Positions 61,444-64,000 of a stretch of 64,000 nucleotides of DNA are shown piece after piece. The DNA is from Pseudoalteromonas lipolytica. GTDB taxonomy: Bacteria > Pseudomonadota > Gammaproteobacteria > Enterobacterales > Alteromonadaceae. The notes under the pieces were generated by a model. That model searched no databases. It saw only the letters and a program-made list of their open reading frames with translations, and was not told where the DNA came from. The position numbers and the translations under genes are program-made. Every line of letters begins with the position of its first letter. The stretch's first letter is position 1. The DNA lies in contig NZ_FPAZ01000002.1 in the NCBI RefSeq assembly GCF_900116435.1, forward strand, positions 169,558 to 233,557, read 5' to 3'.

Positions 61444-61869
61444 ATGACTCAAAACTTATCAGACAATGTGTGTTTTACGCTTTACAGTGCGACTAATGCG
61501 CTAATAAGAGCGTTTCGCCCTTTACTCGAAGCGTATGACTTAACCTATCCGCAATACATCGTGATGCATTCTTTGTGGTACAGAAATCAAGTAAGCTTAA
61601 AAGAGCTTTCTTTTGATACGCATTTAGACTCAGGCACACTGACCCCTATTGTGAAACGGTTAGAAGCAAAAGGCTTGTTAACTCGCCAAGTTTCTAGTGA
61701 AGATGAACGCAAAAAAGTGATCTCGTTAACAGAGCAAGGCATACAGCTTAAAACAGACGCGGAAGAATTAACGGCTAAGTTAATGGCACGCTCTAATATG
61801 AGCTTAGATCGCCTTGAGGAACTTCGCGTGCTGACACTAGAGCTGCATACCGAGCTGACAAAAAGTTAA
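61444..61869 (+). CDS. MarR-family regulator of the OhrR type
   Basis: 141 residues. The OhrR opening DNVCFTLYSATNALIRAFRP is present with the peroxide-sensing cysteine at C10, followed by LTYPQYIVMHSLW, the wing-helix SFDTHLDSGTLTPIVKRLEA, and RQVSSEDERKKVISLTEQG. OhrR proteins leave DNA when the cysteine is oxidised by organic peroxides or modified by electrophiles. The divergent target is the enone/quinone reductase rather than ohr. Twin TTTGCGCGCAAA sites lie in between. Its stop overlaps the VOC gene on the other strand by four bases. Confidence 0.9.
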   Translation: MTQNLSDNVCFTLYSATNALIRAFRPLLEAYDLTYPQYIVMHSLWYRNQVSLKELSFDTHLDSGTLTPIVKRLEAKGLLTRQVSSEDERKKVISLTEQGIQLKTDAEELTAKLMARSNMSLDRLEELRVLTLELHTELTKS

Positions 61870-62246
61870 ATCTCAATGAGGCACACCAATGTACCTTCAA
61901 TGGCCCTTACATAGGCATAATGTTGGGCGTCTTTTTTTGTCGGTGGGCATAAAGGTTCAGCACCTGCAAGTACGGCTTTATCGTAGCTTTGTGCTAGGTT
62001 TTCACAACTAAATCTTAATTCAAATCCCAATGCGGGTTGCTTAGGGTGCGCGCGAATGTAGCCTTGCTTAAAATAAGATTGCGCGTGTGGGTGAGTGGCA
62101 AACGCTAATTTCACCGTGCCCGTTACGAGCTCGCCGTACTCTGCATCGTCACTAATATGATTGGTATTAAAACCAAATGCTTGATAATAAAAGTCGAGTA
62201 CTTCTTCTACGTTATCGACGTAAATAACCTGACTTATAAACTCCAT
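61866..62246 (-). CDS. VOC/glyoxalase-fold protein
   Basis: 126 residues with two beta-alpha-beta-beta-beta units: QVIYVDNVEEVLDFYYQAFG and LGFELRFSCENLAQSYDKAV, ending with RAIEGTLVCLIEI where E is a metal ligand position. Similar to glyoxalase/bleomycin-resistance proteins, which bind a metal and act on small reactive molecules or bind drugs. Function open. Single gene between convergent regulator and a decayed locus. Confidence 0.82.
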   Translation of the reverse strand: MEFISQVIYVDNVEEVLDFYYQAFGFNTNHISDDAEYGELVTGTVKLAFATHPHAQSYFKQGYIRAHPKQPALGFELRFSCENLAQSYDKAVLAGAEPLCPPTKKDAQHYAYVRAIEGTLVCLIEI

Positions 62247-62312
62247 TCATTGTGCTCTTGTTTTTATTCGTCCTATAAATAAAGCACAGTTTTTGCTGTT
62301 TTGCAGGGATAA

Positions 62313-62345
62313 AAAAACCTTGTAGGCAATGCGTACAAGGTTTTT
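62313..62345 (-). terminator. Terminator after the Ig-domain pseudogene
   Basis: AAAAACCTTGTA pairs with TACAAGGTTTTT (12 bp) across a 9-nt loop. On the minus strand it lies 21 bases after the stop at 62366. Confidence 0.8.
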
Positions 62346-62365
62346 ATAGTTGTTAGAGTTCTTGC

Positions 62366-63040
62366 CTAGCTCTTCTGTCTTATGAATTTGGTATTTATAT
62401 CACTTAAATTATTACACAATGAAAATGGTGCTGAAATATCGATAGTAAATGATTGCAATATGACTTGGTCATCAATTATTGCACGAATAATAACCGTGGA
62501 TTGCCCAATATCTGAATCAGAAGGCATCCACGTTATTTCATTTTGGTTAATTACCATGCCACTAGGTGCTTTAACAAGGCTATATTCAACGCTTCCAACA
62601 TAATTAACAGTAATGGAATATGAAAATATCTCTTCAATCATAACTTGGGTGGAAGGGGTTGAGGTAAACTCATAATCACTAACAGGAATGTCTAGATCAA
62701 CATCTGATTTATTCAAACGGCTTAGCTTACCATCAAACCAGGTTAAAATACTCTCGCCTACTTCCTGTAAGACCACTATTCGCGAATTACTTGGAACAGA
62801 GCCTATATCATTCCCATCTTGATCTTGAGATAACTCAATATAAGAGCCCTGAGTTTGACCGAAATATCCATTGCCATAAGCCTGGTATGATGCATCGTTG
62901 TGCTAAATATTTAACCCGCTACCGGTGCTTCTTGTACCGACAACTGCATATTTCTCACCTGCATTTATGTTGCCAACAAGTTCAGATGATGATGTTGCCT
63001 GAGCTCTTAAATTGACTCTTTTTATATGCTCAGAAATTAA
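62366..63040 (-). pseudogene. Decayed protein with SH3-like and Ig-like parts
   Basis: On the minus strand one frame runs from about 63040: VNLRAQATSSSELVGNINAG, then EKYAVVGTRSTGSGLNI, a TAG stop near 62903, then HNDASYQAYGNGYFGQTQGS and on to an Ig-like domain (SVEYSLVKAPSGMVINQNEI, TWMPSDSDIGQSTVIIRAII) ending at 62366. The beginning of the gene is missing, with no signal peptide. The N-terminal part is like a bacterial SH3 domain and the later part like a putative Ig domain of surface proteins. A point nonsense change and 5' loss make it a pseudogene; the last 136 residues remain open. Confidence 0.6.
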
Positions 63041-63300
63041 AAATTATGAAAAAGCATGAGGAGAAAAATATACATAGATAAATAAACGTCCTTGTTAGTT
63101 GAATAAATTAAGCTGTTTTTTATTTGCAATGTTATTTGAGTTGTTTAATAGCTAATTGTTGTTTTTTCTTTTTGTAGTTATATTTTGTTTGTTTTTGTTT
63201 TAATGTAGTGATTTATTATGCTTTCTGTTTTTTAATATTTATTTTGTTTGATACATTATTGAATTGATGTAATGTTTGTTTTAATAAAGGGGGAATTTTA

Positions 63301-63635
63301 ATGATAAGGAATAGTTATGGAAATTAGGCCTAGTAGTTTTGTATCTTGTTTTTTTGGTTGGTTTGCTGCTTTTTAGCTTTAAATTACTCGCTGTTAATTT
63401 AAATGATGTCAATCAAATAGAGTCTGAAATAGAAGATCTTAGAACGTAAGCTGGTTATGGTTTAAGTTATATTCAAAATTTAGTTATACAGCTCAATAAT
63501 GTTGAGATTAATCTAAATAAAGAACGTGTGTTAAACAATGAAAAAATTTCTTATCTTGATTTTATTTTGAAAAATAAACTGGCCTTATTAAAGCATGTAA
63601 ATGAGAGTTGTTTATATGGTGTTCTTAATCAATAG
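63301..63635 (+). pseudogene. Small membrane/coiled-coil protein with frameshift and nonsense codon
   Basis: An ATG with strong AAAGGGGG begins a frame (MIRNSYGN, then stop). Shifting one base restores a long frame: WKLGLVVLYLVFLVGLLLFS (membrane helix), LNDVNQIESEIEDLRT (coiled coil), TAA at 63447-63449, then GYGLSYIQNLVIQLNNVEIN to TAG at 63633-63635. So it is a bitopic protein of about 110 residues, broken twice. Very AT-rich surroundings (63040-63300 hold nothing else). Family unknown. Confidence 0.5.
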
Positions 63636-63668
63636 CTAATAATGTTAATGGTAGGTACAAATAAAAGC

Positions 63669-63863
63669 ATGACTCGCTATGAAAGAGATAAAGCGCTTGG
63701 TTATATTTTAAAAAACAATAAAGCTGATTTATTAAAAGAGTTAGGGCTATTGTTTGATACAGACAACGGCCTTGTTTTATCGCCTGAGCTGGCGCAACTT
63801 GCAAATATTTATGGCTACCAAATTAGTGGCAGTGCCGACAACCCCATTATTAGCGCTAAATAA
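63669..63863 (+). CDS. Hypothetical protein (64 residues)
   Basis: Starts MTRYERDKALGYILKNNKAD and ends SGSADNPIISAK. Predicted soluble and mostly helical. An in-frame ATG nine codons earlier is possible; neither has a good ribosome site. It lies 24 bases before a lipoprotein gene on the same strand. No family recognised. Confidence 0.5.
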   Translation: MTRYERDKALGYILKNNKADLLKELGLLFDTDNGLVLSPELAQLANIYGYQISGSADNPIISAK

Positions 63864-63887
63864 TTATTAAAATAGAAGGTTAATAGT

Positions 63888-64000
63888 GTGAAAAATTTAG
63901 TAATGTACTGTGTGCTACTGGCGTGTTTTTTGACATCAGGCTGTGATTTTTTATTTGATAAAGCACATGGTTATCGTGGGCCCATTGTTGTGACGATTGA
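63888..64000 (+). CDS. Lipoprotein, N-terminal part (cut by window end)
   Basis: GTG start with AGAAGG upstream. Lipoprotein signal peptide with lipobox LTSGC (Cys19), followed by DFLFDKAHGYRGPIVVTI up to the window edge. Asp at +2 after the cysteine would, by the E. coli rule, favour retention in the inner membrane. The rest lies outside, so no function can be given. Confidence 0.7.
   Translation, partial: MKNLVMYCVLLACFLTSGCDFLFDKAHGYRGPIVVTI

Noticed and set aside
1..64000. CRISPR arrays, rRNA and tRNA genes
   Set aside because: No regularly spaced repeats and no cloverleaf or rRNA-like sequence was noticed on reading; a tRNA-specific search was not possible.

Overview
The window looks like chromosomal DNA of a marine gammaproteobacterium of the Alteromonadales, most likely Pseudoalteromonas. 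The signs are a moderate-to-low G+C composition, a secreted chitinase/LPMO/chitinase cluster rich in CBM5/12 modules, TonB-dependent receptors, the mesX-mesD methionine synthase pair, anmK, and many EAL/GGDEF proteins. The genus is inferred from gene content only; no rRNA or tRNA gene was seen.

Layout. 1-3018: end of a TonB-dependent receptor, a KefB-type cation/proton antiporter and the ribosome-rescue factor arfA. 3491-11023: chitin-degradation cluster (GH18 chitinase with ChiC domain, AA10 copper LPMO, ChiA-type chitinase; six CBM5/12 modules in all) ending in a strong terminator. 11227-15644: solute-binding protein, DUF2235 hydrolase, Mn exporter mntP, type II NADH dehydrogenase ndh. 15905-21631: RecQ-like helicase, then trkH facing a short KdpD-like kinase and a KdpE-like regulator, with two direct repeats in the shared upstream region that match the known KdpE site layout.

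21712-32708: a roughly 10.3-kb island that splits a DgcZ-like diguanylate cyclase gene. Its N-terminal zinc-binding (CZB) half is at 21712-22230 and the last third of its GGDEF domain at about 32520-32708, with the middle lost. The island holds decayed HerA-like ATPase, AlbA_2 and DnaJ-like genes (the last broken by an IS630-family element that itself carries a MITE), a Sel1/Rieske-like/ankyrin exported protein, and an intact two-gene operon: a SLOG-like/four-TM membrane protein followed by a TIR-TM-WD40 protein. A truncated tyrosine integrase closes the right end. I read this as a defence-type island, and the intact operon as a candidate TIR-based antiphage system.

32770-50479: housekeeping and accessory metabolism (GST, CurA-type reductase, SMP-30 protein, TonB receptor divergent from anmK, a LysR regulator with two YdcZ-type transporters, MipA, an EAL protein, mesD/mesX with a MetR-like box, TauE/SafE). 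50582-56251: small unknown genes, then a yybP-ykoY manganese riboswitch, a short leader ORF overlapping the next start codon, and a CaCA-type exporter; next MscS, a hydrolase, PhnA, a haem protein under a 26-bp palindrome, and a thioredoxin-like protein. 56226-64000: a CHASE-GGDEF-EAL protein, DUF4202, zinc-ribbon and DUF805-like genes, an oxidoreductase divergent from an OhrR-type regulator with twin identical operators, a VOC protein, and an AT-rich stretch of broken genes running off the window.

Themes. Metal and ion homeostasis recurs (Mn: mntP and the riboswitch-controlled exporter; K: KefB-type antiporter, TrkH with KdpDE-like regulators; Zn: CZB domain). Chitin-derived carbon is handled by the secreted cluster, and anmK recycles cell-wall amino sugars.
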